Positions 34,080 to 46,525 of a stretch of 64,000 nt of DNA are shown here, piece after piece. Under the pieces are notes generated by a model, which worked only from the letters and a program-made list of their open reading frames with translations, had not been told where the DNA came from and made no database searches. A program made the position numbers and the translations under genes. Position 1 is the first letter of the stretch; every line of letters starts with the position of its first letter. The stretch spans positions 29,865,063-29,929,062 of the forward strand of contig OZ017795.1 of NCBI GenBank assembly GCA_963969395.1, written 5' to 3'. This DNA comes from Pseudoscleropodium purum (taxonomy: Eukaryota > Streptophyta > Bryopsida > Hypnales > Brachytheciaceae).

Positions 34080-35969
34080 TTAAATGCCCAAGGCATCAAA
34101 ATCTAGTGTTTGCAAAACTTTGAAGTAAAATAAAACCTAACCAAGTTTCTATTTTTAGTAGTTTCTATTTTTGAAAGATTCTTCTTGAAGTCTAGTTTTA
34201 GCTTCAAAAATCCGATCATAAAAATAAATGACAGTGATTTTTCTGTTTAAGGTTTTGTGCAAGGGTACCCATTGCAATCTTGACTTCCCCTAGTGTTGAG
34301 AGCTCTTGTAAATGAGCTTCAAATACACTAGAACTTAAATAATAGATCACATTCAAAACTCATTTAAAAAAATTGCAGAGTAGATTTTGAGAAGCTATAA
34401 ATTGATTAGGGTTATTCATGTTAGGCCCTTAAACCTCATATTTTTTTGGTCACTAACTTCTTAGGTTTGACTTGTGAAAAGTGAATTGAAAATTTTTCAT
34501 AGTTTTAACACCCCAATGGTCAAACATTATAATCATTCAACTTATAAGTAATATTATTGTGTTTTTTCCTATGTGATTTCTAATATGTCTAGTTTGAATT
34601 TGTACGGTTACAATTCAAAAAAAGTTCATACAACTTATCAAAATGTTGGCTTTTTGTTCAATTTAGAGCAAATTTCTAGAGGCTTAGAATAGGCCTTGGA
34701 CATTTAGGGATTAAAGAAGGGGCATCTAAGAGTGTTGTTGCTTGTGTTACTGGCCAAAAAATGTGATAAATTAGGAACCTTCATTGCATTAAGGTAGAGG
34801 CATCCCAAAACATCAAGGGCCAAAAAGTGCTTCAATGCCAAAAGTTCACACCATTTATATCTTTTAGATCAATATGCACTTGTCATTGAACAAATGATTT
34901 TAGAACATCTATCTAAAAGAAAACAAACCCTATTACTTTTTAATAGGGCAATTAAATGATGCATTGTTTTATTAGTGTATTGAAAATAATCTCCTTACAT
35001 TTGCTAGCAATTAAAATAAAAAATTTGAACAATGTGATGACTAGAATAATGCATAAGCTTTGTGTACTATATCTCAATCAACTTCTCCGCAAAATCTTAA
35101 GTGCAAGAATTGAAAATTTATTAAAAATTATAAACTTATATTTCATACTCTTTGAATTCCACAATCAAGAACCATTTTGATGCAAAAGTCTTGGAAACTA
35201 ACCTTTGAATAAAATACTCTATAATCCATGCCTTGAGCTAGGTTGTTTGTTTGACTTGTTACCATGAGATCTCCTAGATCATAAGTCCCTTCATCACTTT
35301 CTTAACCTCTAAAGGTTGGAGACTATGTTTTTACCAAAAACTCTCCAAAACTGCCATTTTTGATACAAGCACCAAGTTTTAGATGAAAAACATTTTAGGA
35401 CACATTCAACTGTAGGATCTTGTAGTAAATCAGTTTGAAAAGATGTCAAAAAAATTTCAGAATTTTCCACCATGTAGATTGCAAGATATTAACGTTTGAA
35501 ATGACAAAAACCATTTTGGGGGCCTTGTGAAAATACGGGCAGCTGTACTTCACAAGGTCACATTTGTATTAAAAAATGTCCAAAATGGTGGTGCTTCTTT
35601 GGATTCATTCTTCAAGGCAAGTTGGCTACATGCTTGAAAATTTTTAGATCATTTGGAATTGCACAACACATAAAAAAAAATAGTAAGTAGAAAGAAGTCC
35701 AAAGTGATTCAAAATACTAAATTGTTTAGAATTTAATTATAAAATTGAAAAATTCCAATCCAATGGTGGTAATGTAGTAATAAATAATCTCCACCACATA
35801 TATTTTATTTTTCAAAAAATATTAAAAATTGAGTTAAATGAAGGACTCCAAAGTTTATTTTCAAGTAGGGAATCCATAACTACCCACAAACTAGAACACT
35901 TCATAGCTTTCATCTTGTAAATCAAAATGGAATGAATCAAAGTTTTCCATGTATATATAAATCTAGAAA

Positions 35970-36230
35970 ATCAATTTCAAATTTTTATTTTTGAAAAAAG
36001 TCATTTTAAAAAAATATTTTGGATTGCCTGTTGAACATTGAAAATTATATATCATGCAATAACTTTTGAACCATGTAGTCAAAAGTTATGAAATTTGTTG
36101 GGCCTTAAAGCTACTCCTTGGGCATATGTTTTGTGAAAATTTCAGCAAAAACAAATAAAAAATCCATTTGTAGGGAGTTGCCCAAAATTGCTATATTGCT
36201 AGAAAACGCAATTTTGACCTTTAGGAATTA
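35970..36230 (+). repeat. Dispersed repeat, copy of 44468-44738
   Basis: Colinear with 44468-44738 in the same orientation. Shared landmarks are ATATCATGCAATAACTTTT, CCATGTAGTCAAA and GGCCTT(A/G)AAGCTA. Non-coding. Confidence 0.65.
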
Positions 36231-36237
36231 ATATCAT

Positions 36238-36386
36238 TAGAAAGCTCTCAACCAGGAAGATTGCCCACTAGCTTTCTTTTGTGGCATTTAGACCAATGGT
36301 GTGAAAGTTATTGAATTGTAAAGTTTTTATGAATTAAAAAATTACTTTTACTTTGGTAATATTTGTGGCAATGACACAAGGCATAC
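36238..36386 (+). repeat. Local duplication, copy 1
   Basis: Resembles 36804-36940. Both carry GAAAGCTCTC, a GGTGT(G/A)AAAGT(T)ATTGAATT stretch and AATTACTTTTACTTT, followed by TGACAACTGCACAGG-like sequence. The copies are diverged. Confidence 0.5.
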
Positions 36387-36803
36387 TAACTGTCCATACC
36401 ATAAGGGTCACTTCACACTATCGTCATTCAAGTCAAATGGATGTGGGATTGAGTGGCCAAACTTTGTTGAAAGTTTAAAGAAATGGGTAATTAATAGGCA
36501 AACTCGACGGCCTTTCAACTATAGTTTTGGATCTCCATAATTTGACCACCCAAATTTCTTTTGAGAGTCTGTTACTTTGTGGTCATTTTTCTTGGCATGT
36601 TTGCAATTTGGAGGGTGACGGTCTTTGGATTGTGCCTTTCGCTGTGAAGGATTTGAGAAGCCAAACTCTTGGTTCCTTGAAATGTGATTGATGGAAATTC
36701 ATGGCCTCTCAACCTTCTTGGTCACAATGTAATTGTTCATTTTGTTTGTTTATGTTGAGATCTCCTGAACCATGCATCCCCTTGTGACGTTCTTGGTACT
36801 GTT

Positions 36804-36940
36804 GGAAAGCTCTCTAACTTACAAGGGAGGGTGCATGGGCTTTGTTTTGGGACATTTACACCCAGGGTGTAAAAGTATTGAATTAAAAAAATTGAAAATT
36901 ACTTTTACTTTCGTTTTGACTGTGACAACTGCACAGGGGA
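36804..36940 (+). repeat. Local duplication, copy 2
   Basis: Counterpart of 36238-36386, about 570 bp downstream in the same orientation. It lies just upstream of the protease promoter region. Confidence 0.5.
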
Positions 36941-37080
36941 CACCAGTCTCGACTGCATTAAGGTAAGTTACCAACATCATCCAGTCTCATTTATCCGGAC
37001 TGCCACCTCAGCTCACTCCCGCCATCCTCAGATACCAATTGAGACCCGCCGACGCGCGAACACTCTCAACGGCCACGATC

Positions 37081-37327
37081 TTCCCCTATTCACACTACTC
37101 CACTCTCAGCCGCGCTTGCTCTCCCGCGGAATTAGGGTTTGAGGTTTTGGCCGCGACGCGTCCGTCGCGGTCGTCCCCTGTAGCCCCTGCCCTGGCTGCC
37201 ATCCCAGCGGTTGGCGAAGGACGCACCCTTTGAGCGCCAGCCCGCGCGCGCACGCACGCGGTGTGGCTTGTTCTTCGGTTGTGGAATTGGTCGCCCTTCG
37301 ACTCGACCCGACGCGACGCACCGATCG
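37081..37327 (+). promoter_or_regulatory. GC-rich leader of the ubiquitin protease gene
   Basis: An abrupt rise in GC content, with a GCGCGCGCACGCACGCG tract at 37246-37261, precedes the start codon. The reading frame is open upstream of the ATG at 37328 but has no in-frame ATG, so 37328 is taken as the start. Confidence 0.5.
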
Positions 37328-40300
37328 ATGGGGGCGGCGGCGATGGAGGTGGAGCACGGCGCTCCTGCTGCAACAGCAGCAGCAACAGCCTTGATGCACG
37401 GCAACAGCAAACGGATGGTCGTAAAGGCAGGGCCAGCAAGGGCAATTGGAGCAGCAAGAGCAGCAGGAGGAGCAGCAGCCGACGCTTCTGGGGTGCAGAG
37501 AGGTGCGTCGTGGCTGCCGAGCGCTGGCCCTCCCCCTCGGCGTGTGAATTTCCGACCCGCGCTCATGGCTGCTACACCAAGCTCGCACCAGCTTGCCTCG
37601 TCGCCTTCGAGTCTCAAAGCGCTGAATACGAATTTAGTCATGGCAGGCAAGGGCGTACACCACCCGCGCGCCGGCCCTAGCTCGGGCAGCGCCGTGGGGG
37701 GCTCTTCCCCTGCACACGAGCCTCTCTCCTGGACCCCGGCCTCTCGAATCGTACGTGCTTGGATCCATCCCCCAAGGCAATGTCGTTAGCATTTTCGCGG
37801 TTGTGAATTTCGTGGTTGTGAGTTTTGGTGAGAATAGAGTTTGAGACGTTGCGGCTGGGTTGTGAATTCTGGTGGGAATGGATTTTTGAGCGGTTGGGAA
37901 TAGTTCGAATTTTAGGAGAAAGGAGATTTGAGTCGTTGTGATTTGGTTGTGAATTTTTGTGAGATTTTGTTCGGGGTCTGATTTGTTTGGTGTTTTGGTG
38001 TTTTGTCTTGGTTGTGTGCAGGGAGCGGGGTTGTCGAACTTGGGCAACACTTGCTTTTTGAATTCGGTACTGCAGTGTTTGACGTACACTCCGCCGTTAG
38101 CTGGGTACCTTGACAGCGGGCAACACAAAACGATATGTGAGCTGCTTATCCTTTGCTTATGTTCTATTGAGTTTCGGAAATACTTGAGGTTTATGTGATG
38201 TTACTGTAGTCCCGAGTCGTGTGAGATCAATATGGAGTGAGTTTTGAAATGCTTGAGTTTGTGTGGTGTTACTGTAGTTGATGGTCGTGAAATTGTTAAC
38301 GTCGAGATGAGGAGTGGGGTTGGGTTACTCTTGATGTGTTGGATCAATTCTCGTGTTGAAGTTGTGGGGAGGGCGTGACGTTTGTAATCTGAACGGAGCT
38401 TGTTTTTCTGGTGCATTCTGCTCTGAAAGGTTTGGTATTGACTCTCAATCGCCGGAATTGCCTCAAAGGTCGTGCTGCAGGATTTTGTGCGATGTGCGCC
38501 TTACAAGAGCACGTCCGCCAGGCTTTGGCCGCCTCAGGAGGGGCGGTGTCACCATCCAACCTCGTGAAGAACTTGCGATGCATCTCCAAGAGCTTCCGAA
38601 TGTGGAGGCAGGAGGATGCTCATGAGTACTTGCGGTGTCTCATTGAGGGGTTGCACAACTGCTGCCTGCCTGCGGGAGTCAAATCGAATTCCTCGGTCTC
38701 GCAAGAACGATCTCTCATACACAAGATTTTTGGAGGTCGCTTGCGGAGTCAAGTAGGTGTTTAGACCCTGTGCTTTACACTCAATCCCCTCTCTGCTGTC
38801 ACATCTTGCGTGTGCACGTTCCTTGTAAAACCTGAGAATCTATCATGTTATGTATACTTAAACCCCTCTCGAATTGCACATTTTTGTAATTCTTCATTCC
38901 TTCTTTAGCCTAAATCGATCAGGTTATTGCATTCAAGCCTCTCGGATTGTGCACTCTTAATTTCTCGTTTCTTATATGTCTTGAGAATCTATCGTATTAC
39001 CTACACTTAAGCCCTCTCTAATTACTCATTCCGTGAATATCCTGAGAATCTATCATGTTCTATAGTACGACTTCCACTGGTCAGATTGCGTTTTGAAGCC
39101 CGTAGGGTCCTCCGATGCAGTGCAACAAGAAGGTTGGGTGTATTTCTTATGTTTAGGTTTTGGGAGATCTTCCTGCAAGTGGAGTTACAAAGTGTATTTC
39201 ATTGGTGAACGTTTTTTCAAGGGCAACTGTCGATTTGACCAATCGAGCGGGTTCATTGCAGGTCAAATGTACAGTGTGCTCGACCTGCTCAAACACGTAC
39301 GATCCTTTGCTTGATTTAAGCTTGGAGATTGTGCGAGCGGACTCTCTCACTAAAGCCTTAAACCGCTTTACTGCTGTGGAAGCCTTGGAAGGCGATAACA
39401 AGTATCATTGCAGCCATTGCCGCAAGAAAGTTCGAGCCTTGAAGCAGTTCACCATTGATAAGTCACCCAACATTCTCACTATTCAGTTCAAGCGATTTAG
39501 TGGAACTGGCAGTTCCGGTGGGAAGATTGACAAGAAGATTGAATTTGGGCGCACCTTGGACATGAAACCGTACATCAGTAACCCACAGGTGTGTTTTACA
39601 ATTGCTTTACATTTGCGTTGTATGGTAGAGGATATTCTTCGTGTCACTATAAGCATTAGATCACATATAGGAGTGTAATTTTTAGAGATCACTATATAGC
39701 CCTGGAGAGATAACTTCAAATACAAGAGCCAGGTCTCTTGAGATCAAATTTTATATCTCTTTCTGAATTCCTTCCGCAATTTCAAAGGGAGACGTTGTAG
39801 ACCACTGTAAGTGACAGATAATCCCAGTGCTAAACAAAATAAAATGTCCATAGACATTTAGCCAAGTCATGCTTACAGGACTTGCTAATTGAGGTCAAGC
39901 ATGTGTATGAACAGATGAGTTGCTGTTGTCTTTGGTCAGCACTGCAAACTGGCTAATAGTTTTAGTATCCTGTCCTAACATTTTAGACTTGTGGTGTGGT
40001 GCAGGCTACTGATGCGAAGTACTCTCTCTATGCGGTTCTGGTGCATGCTGGTTGGTCCACACATTCGGGGCATTATTACTGCTTCGTGCGAACCAAGGGT
40101 GACATGTGGCATGCGTTGGATGACAGCCGGGTACTTTTTTCTGAAGACCATGGTGTTAGAGAACTCATTCATAGCGTTTTACCATTGCTGTATGTTTACC
40201 AATCATGCACAGCTTTGGTCACGATTCTAAGCTTGAAAAGAATTTCAATGCAATTGGTGGGGTTTTTCAGGTGAAGCAAGTGAGTGAGAAATCCGTACTG

Positions 40301-42550
40301 GATCAGAAAGCGTACATTCTCTTTTACATTAAGGATTCGGTGACTCAATCATCTGCCGGGACGGAGCAATTGTTACGCAATTCTCTACCGGCATTTAAGA
40401 AACTTTTGTCAGATGGCGCTGGTGAGACTGCAGATGACTCTTCTAGCGCTGACGATCTCGACCACAATGGCCGTCGAGTCGCAGATGCGCAGACGTCGCA
40501 AAGTGCAGTAACTGCAGCCAAATCAAACAATAGCCTGCCTGTGAGACCTGCGGGTAATTCTCAGGTAGTAGGCTACGAATGCATAGAATTGTGGAAGTGA
40601 TATCTGTCCACGTGTTGTTTTCCGTTCCTTCTGATGTTAAGAAATTACTTTGGTTGTACTTTACTGACAACTTCAATACTTCTTTTCCTGTTATCAGAGC
40701 ACTTCAAGAAACGACACGGTTGACACACTGGGTGGTGCAAGCAATCTGACTGGAGAAACTGATGGCCCAGTACATGCGACGAACGGTGGGTCGGTGGGTG
40801 TAAAATTGAAGGTCGAGAACGGTGAATGCAAGTCTTCGGCTAATGGTCCAATTGTTGAAAATGGAATTGAACCCAAAGTTCAAAAGGTTTTGCCAGGTAT
40901 CACAGAGATTTCAGCGACTGATACCACAAGCATGAGATCTGATTTATCTTCTGAGAGTCCAGCAGCCTCAACTGCCGCTACTGTGAAGGCAGATGCTGGC
41001 AAGAAATTGAATTCAAATGTAGAAGAGGATTGCAGTACCAGTGGTGAAGATGACGACGAAGATGACACAGACTGGGACGTATACCATAAGCATTTTAGCA
41101 ATACACCTCAAAGCTACATGCGGCTCTTGTATGTTATGCCGCATACCCGGCGATACTTTATGGCCAGGTCTCATCTTAGACAAAGAGAGCGGAAACGATC
41201 TGCTAGTAGGAAAGGTCAGTGTCAGCTTGAGAATGAAGAGACGACGAATGGTGTTGGCTCTCAGTGTGGGAAGACTTTGAAGAGGCTTTGCTGTGCTGGG
41301 GAAGGTTACTCAGGGTTGGCTAAGAAGCAAAAATTCAGTACTGGCCAGGAGGAGTCTTGCAACGGTGATGAACCTGTATCTGAACACATCGTCGTGTTGA
41401 GGGAGAGATTGCAATCGAATGGAACTTGTCAAGCTGGAGAGTTGGTTTTGAGTGCCACAGATGGAGCGGTGCAGAATGGGGATTGTAATTTGATTGGGTC
41501 AGTTGGGCATACAGAGAATAAGGCTTGTGCAAATGGTAGTAGTAATGGAGCAGTGAATGGTTTTGCTGATGTACTCGAGCAACCAGAAAGTAGTCACGGT
41601 TTAAGGATCGTAGAAAAAGATGTGGAACTGCACAGGTGTTCGAAGGCTGCTGTAATTGCACCAAAGAATTTATCTCATGCGCAGTCAAATGGATTGTATA
41701 ACTTTGAAGGTGACTTTTTAGTAACTACAACCCCACTATAGTACTATATTGCATGTTATCTGCACTAAGATATTACGTTTTCGTTGTCACTTATAATCCG
41801 GTTGCTATCTATTATAGATAGGAAGTCGCTCAGTTTTTTTAATCTTCTAAATGTCATGTTTAGTTCAGATTGAACTTGTCTCAATTGTGGTTCAAATTGC
41901 TTGTGCAGTTCCTCGATGGGATGAGGTGGAGGCGAATGGGAACGGGTTAATTAAAGACGTTGATAGACTCTTGCGCACTCACAAGACTGTGGTACCTGAA
42001 CGGGATTCATGGTGTGTCTCCATGCTTTGTTGCCCGTTTCATTTTTGTGTTAAACAAGTGCCCAAATGGCCAAACGTGGGCGCTTCCATATCTGTAGGAG
42101 TGGGAATAAATCATTTAGGAAGCTTCAAGGGAGGTAACAAAATGGACCAATAGAAAGAGAAAAAGAGAAAAAGACCTTTAGAAAGATAAAATCATATCCT
42201 GCATTCTGTTCTACAGAAATGTATCGGGTTTTGACTATCAACTTCCAAATTGAATTCTCTATTTTTGGCTTGGGCACGTGGAGGTTAATAGACAACATAT
42301 ATCTGGTTATGAGGGTGCAGAAATGGATTTGCCGCTGTCGGTGGTAGGACTTGGAGCATATGTGTGCTTGGACTTTTATTTTCAGTCGTGTTGAGCTTTG
42401 AGTGCGCTGTTTTATTGCAGGGACGAGGAATACGATCGAGGCAAATTGAAGAAGGTCCGCAACAAAGAAAAGATAACAGGCTTTGAGGTCAATCCATTCC
42501 AAGCTATTGCTAACAGCTCTAAACAGCGGAGTTACAATGTTCATGACTGA
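37328..42550 (+). CDS. Ubiquitin-specific protease, USP36/42-UBP23-like
   Basis: Predicted cysteine protease of 937 residues that removes ubiquitin from substrates. Nine coding exons: 37328-37750, 38022-38136, 38469-38752, 39262-39588, 40005-40130, 40271-40564, 40698-41709, 41909-42011 and 42421-42550. GT/AG junctions and phases are all consistent and the total is 2814 nt. The catalytic Cys box GLSNLGNTCFLNSVLQCL places C152. The His box HAGWSTHSGHYYCFV gives H406, with D422 in HALDDSR. Zinc-type cysteine pairs are C277/C280 and C324/C327. The N-terminal 140 residues are Ala/Ser-rich and disordered. A long acidic, Ser-rich region (about 525-860) contains SGEDDDEDDTDWD. The C-terminus SWDEEYDRGKLKKVRNKEK with NPFQ resembles the tail of USP36/42 and their plant relatives. 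Substrate and location cannot be read from sequence; USP36 relatives are nucleolar. Confidence 0.94.
38168..38282 (+). repeat. Tandem duplication in protease intron 2
   Basis: Two ~69-bp copies share GAGTTT(C/T)GGAAAT-like starts and GTGATGTTACTGTAGT or GTGGTGTTACTGTAGT ends. They lie within intron 38137-38468. Confidence 0.55.
38830..39075 (+). repeat. Degenerate tandem repeat in protease intron 3
   Basis: CTGAGAATCTATCATGTTAT, ACTTAAACCCCTCTCGAATT and TCATTCC(T)T-like blocks recur about three times, with a period near 80-110 bp. Located in intron 38753-39261. Confidence 0.55.
42059..42276 (+). mobile_element. TGCCCAA...TTGGGCA miniature element, copy 2 (protease last intron)
   Basis: A 218-bp segment colinear with 17415-17615, starting TGCCCAAATGGCC and ending GGCTTGGGCA. 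It lies inside intron 42012-42420, so both recognised copies are intronic in neighbouring genes. It is in sense orientation relative to the protease and antisense relative to the demethylase. Confidence 0.55.
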
Positions 42551-43249
42551 TGATGCGGAGATCTCTGATTATCAACTGTCCTACGATTCTTTGGTTGCGA
42601 GGTTCAGTGGCTTTTTAGTGTAGGTGGCTGGAATGATTTTCCTTGTTGCTGAATTGCTTTCAGAATGAGGAAGTAATCGAAAACGGTTTAGGGTTTAGAG
42701 ATCTGTGGTTCCGTGACCAGACTAGTTCAACAAGATTCATCCAGCCCCTACACAGCGTTCTACGCCGTCTCCTTTGGAAGTGATTACCAAGTCACGTGAG
42801 AAACTGAGGAATTGTGAACCAGGTTGTTGTTGCCGCCTGTGCCTTGTTTGCAGATAGAATTAAATAGAACTATCTATGTGAGTGTTGTGGGCTTCCTCAC
42901 AAGATGAATCAACTGGTAGACAACAAACCTTCAAATAAAGTTCGTCAAAGCATACCTAATTTCATTTAAACTTGTGAACAGAGGCTGCCGATGCTGCTAT
43001 CGATATTGCTTTGAGATTATGTGGTAATACTTTCTTCGTGTCTGCAACCACTTATCATTAACTAATGTACTAGTATTTCAATTCCTAGCTGGCTTACCAT
43101 TTTGAAGATGAAACCACAAGCTTCCTATAAGTCATAATTTCCATCATACTTTGTGCGACAATTTGAATATTACTGTGCTTATCATTCTGAAACTTCAGAC
43201 ACTAAGAAGAACTGCAGACGCCAATTCGTGGCGTTCGGATGATAATCTA
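42551..43249 (+). other. Probable 3' UTR of the protease and intergenic DNA
   Basis: Balanced composition continues to about 43240. An AATAAA signal lies near 42936, a plausible polyadenylation signal 390 bp after the stop codon. No further coding exon was found. Confidence 0.45.
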
Positions 43250-43808
43250 ATGAAATTGGAAGCGTTTATTGCATCCATTTTTTTATTGACCTTTCATGGT
43301 GGGTTATGAAGAGCATGCAATTGAGTTTGCAGTCTTGCAAGTGTTTGTCTTTACATGGAAGAAAAGTTAGAAGAAAACACAGATCACGAAGTATGCTATT
43401 TTAGTGTATTTTGGAGAAGTTGTTTCTTCTTGCTCTACATCTGAAATTTATCCATATAAATGATCTTTATTGAGTTTGAGCACAAATAAGGAAATGAAGG
43501 TCGTCTACTTTAGTTTCCAATCCCAATTTGAATTTCTTAAAAATTTTAAAATTGAATATTTTATTGCAATTTGAACTTTGGATGCATTTCTAATGTCTAC
43601 ATTGAAATTGTGTTTAGATCATGATACTCTTCATTGTAATATATACACATGGTGAAATTTTCATATTTATGAGATAATTTTTATTTGATATGATTTTCCT
43701 TCACTTTTTCTTCAAATATTTTTAGAAAAATCAATTTTCTACAAATAGATATTAAAAAAATTGATATAAAGAAGGTATGTAATTTCATAAAAAAATAAAA
43801 AATTTGTT
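43250..43808 (+). repeat. Dispersed repeat, copy B
   Basis: Counterpart of 8695-9270 in the same orientation; the AATTGGAAG start and TTTCATGGTGGGTTATGAAG block are shared. The pair is separated by about 34.5 kb. Non-coding. Confidence 0.7.
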
Positions 43809-43912
43809 CGTTTGTAGTTGCTAAATGAGAGCATACAAATTGATGACCATATACATTGGGCATCTCAATGATGTTGAATTTCTGAATATTTGAACATGTT
43901 TGTATATTCCAT

Positions 43913-44072
43913 ATAAGGTAAACTATCCCATTCTGGATAGAATGGTAGAAGCCTATTATGGGCTAAATTGTAATGGTGGTGTACATTTCAAAACTTGAAT
44001 GTACACTACCATTACAATTTTGTTGCAATAGGTTGGCTCTCATTCAGTCTATAATGGGGTAGTTTACCTTAT
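43913..44072. mobile_element. Foldback element with ~75-bp imperfect arms
   Basis: The left arm starts ATAAGGTAAACTATCCCATT and the right arm ends with its complement, GGGGTAGTTTACCTTAT. The inner arms ATTGTAATGGTGGTGTACAT and ATGTACACTACCATTACAAT pair almost perfectly around a short loop. TA at both edges would fit a Tc1/mariner-like MITE. An unannotated small-RNA precursor is the alternative. Confidence 0.6.
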
Positions 44073-44467
44073 TCTATGTGTTAGTGTTCTCCAAATTTTT
44101 GTGTCATTATATTATATAAATTGCAATGTTGAAGTTGCAATAAATACTAGAATTCAAAAATCTTTAAATTTTTAAAATAAGAATAGTATAAAAAGTAGTC
44201 TTTGAATTGATCAAATGTTGGTGAACTCAATGCAAAAATCAAATGACACTCTGTTGTGTTTTATGCTCTATTTTGGTCAGTTTTCATCTCTCGATCACAA
44301 GATGAATATTTACTCCACTTCTAGGAGAGTCTCAAAATAAATGTTTGAATTTGCAAGGTTATAGTTGATGGAAGATTTAACCATGTAGATTGCATCATTT
44401 TAGCTATATTAGTGAAAAAATTGAATTTCTTTCAACTCTTACATACTGTGATATATTTCGGAAGAAC

Positions 44468-44738
44468 CAATTTCAAGTTTTATATATTTTTTAAAAGCAA
44501 TTTTAAAAAAAGTTTTTTGAGTTGCCTAGACTGTTCGTAGAACATAGATAATCACATATCATGCAATAACTTTTTGACCATGTAGTCAAACATTATGAAT
44601 ATTGTCAGGCCTTGAAGCTATTCCTTGAGTACATGTTCTTTGAAAATTTCAACAAAAAATATAAAAACTCCATTCGTAGTGAGTTGTCCAAATTTTCTAT
44701 GTTGCTAAAAAATGCAACTTGGTCCTTTAGAAGTTGAA
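44468..44738 (+). repeat. Dispersed repeat, copy of 35970-36230
   Basis: Colinear counterpart of 35970-36230 about 8.5 kb away in the same orientation, sharing ATATCATGCAATAACTTTT and CCATGTAGTCAAA. Non-coding. Confidence 0.65.
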
Positions 44739-46234
44739 GATGGTAGAAAATACATATCCACTAAATTTCATCAAAATAAATAAAATTTGAACCTGTGATA
44801 GCTTGTCAAAGTTGAGAAATTGACTAAAATTCTAGTTTCATACTTTAGAGGAGGGGTGTACTTTGACACATCTTGACTGCAACTAATCAAAAATTATATG
44901 ACGTTTGATTCAAGGGTTTAGGCTTAAGGCTTTAGAATTTTGCATTTCTGTTGAGTTTTGGTTGTCCTTCTTTTTGGTAGTGAAGTTCATTAGGTACAAA
45001 GAAGACAATTGCAAGCTTTTGACTATTGCTTTGTTTGCAAGCCTCCATAGCAGCTATGTATTGAAATAATAGAATAAATTTTTTTTGAACTACTTGATGA
45101 TGTTGATTGCCAAAGCCTAGTTGTGTATAGTGTTGCTTGAATAGTTGTATATGATGTTGCTTGAATAGTCTTGGTTCATGCAGACACTTTGTTCCTATTG
45201 TGGATGTTGAAGTACAACACTTTGCGGCAAGTAAGCAAGAAATGTACCTTTCCTAACTACCTAATTGTGTCCACTAATCATGACATTCTTACAATTTGTT
45301 TTTACCTGCTCTAAAAAATCCAACTATAGGTCCATCAATCACCCACTTTAGAGCCACCACCCTTCAATATCAGATTGTGGCCAAAAGGTAGACAATCATG
45401 GTGTCCAAATCTTGTGCAATTTTTAAACTTATCATATCATTGTACTTATGAAATCTTGTCAAAAAATTTTGAGTTCTCATAGTCAAATCCTTCTCTATTA
45501 TAGACACAAGAAGTAAAATACAAGCCCAAGGCAATTAATATCAATGAGATCAAATGTTATAATTTCTCGCTTTAGTACATAAAATTGTAACCGAATTGGA
45601 TCACCACAAGCACTAATCAATGAACTTTAAATCTCAATGGTAAAATTTCTTTTGCTCCTTGGAAATTAGTGGAAGAGTGATTTGCTTTGGCCTTGCTTGT
45701 GTTAGCTTTGCTAGGCTATATTTCAATTGGAGCATTGGTAATGAGGAACTCATACTAAATATTAAAAATTGACAAGGTTTAATTATATTCTATAAAATTT
45801 TCTTAAAAAGAATAATAAATTTACATTAGTGCATGCTATATATGTACAAAAACCTAAAGTACAAAATATTGTGTGGTATTCATCAATGTTTTTTAAATGA
45901 TTTTTGAATTTAAACTATAGAATTTTATTTTCAACTCTAATATCTATTTTTATCCTATAAAAACCTATATTAAACACAAATTATAAATGCTATAGTTGAT
46001 AAAAAAAAAGTGACTTTTGTTACACTTCAAAATAATGAAATTTCCTTAGCAATAATTTAGGGAAAAAAGAAACAAACAAATACACAAAAATTATTATTTT
46101 GTATGTAAATATTACATGTATATATTACATATATATTACATGTATATTACATAAAAAATATAAAATATTATAAAAAAATTCCTTATAAATATGAAATATA
46201 GTTGATAATCACATGTAATGCACTCTTAGCAACT
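44739..46234. other. AT-rich intergenic DNA
   Basis: No gene supported. It contains short local repeats (TATATTACATGTATATTACA region near 46100-46150) and ends at the hAT-type element. Confidence 0.5.
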
Positions 46235-46242
46235 CACACAAT

Positions 46243-46517
46243 CAGGGTTGACAGGACGTCCGGACGTGGACGCTGTGTCCGCAACGTCCGCTGACATTCG
46301 CGTCCCGGCGGACACAGCGTTCGCCTGTCTGCTCGTCCACCCTGTCCGTTCGTCCGATTACGGCCGTCCGATCGACGTGCGGACTGATCTGGTCCGCACG
46401 ATCTGGGCGTCCGCCCCGCCCCGCCCGTCCGCTTTCCGACGGCGGTCGGGACGCTGCGTCCGGACGTCCGGAAAACGGACGCTATTTTGGGGCGGACGTT
46501 GAAATTTGTCAACCCTG
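46243..46517 (+). mobile_element. GC-rich hAT-type MITE, copy 1
   Basis: A 275-bp non-autonomous element with terminal inverted repeats CAGGGTTGACA and TGTCAACCCTG. It is flanked by a perfect 8-bp duplication, CACACAAT (46235-46242 and 46518-46525). CAGGG ends with 8-bp duplications are characteristic of the hAT superfamily. The interior is very GC-rich, packed with CGTCCG/CGGACG motifs, and contrasts sharply with the AT-rich flanks. Open frames across it on both strands reflect the lack of AT-rich stop codons, not genes. Confidence 0.85.
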
Positions 46518-46525
46518 CACACAAT

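Larger units (their letters stand above)
34080..37080. other. AT-rich intergenic DNA upstream of the ubiquitin protease
   Basis: No gene is supported; the frame at 34956-35180 is AT-driven. It contains a detached minisatellite unit (34717-34840), a dispersed repeat (35970-36230) and a duplicated segment (36238-36386 versus 36804-36940). Composition rises in GC from about 36960, probably the protease promoter. Confidence 0.5.

Noticed and set aside
37095..37680. Long frames antisense to, or overlapping, the first protease exon
   Set aside because: GC-rich exon and leader give open shadow frames; the plus-strand frame starting at 37328 is the one that joins in phase to the catalytic exon.
46234..46524. 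Open frames of 84-96 residues on both strands
   Set aside because: They coincide exactly with the GC-rich hAT-type element, where stop codons are rare; residues are Arg/Pro/Thr-rich in all frames, and nothing suggests a protein.
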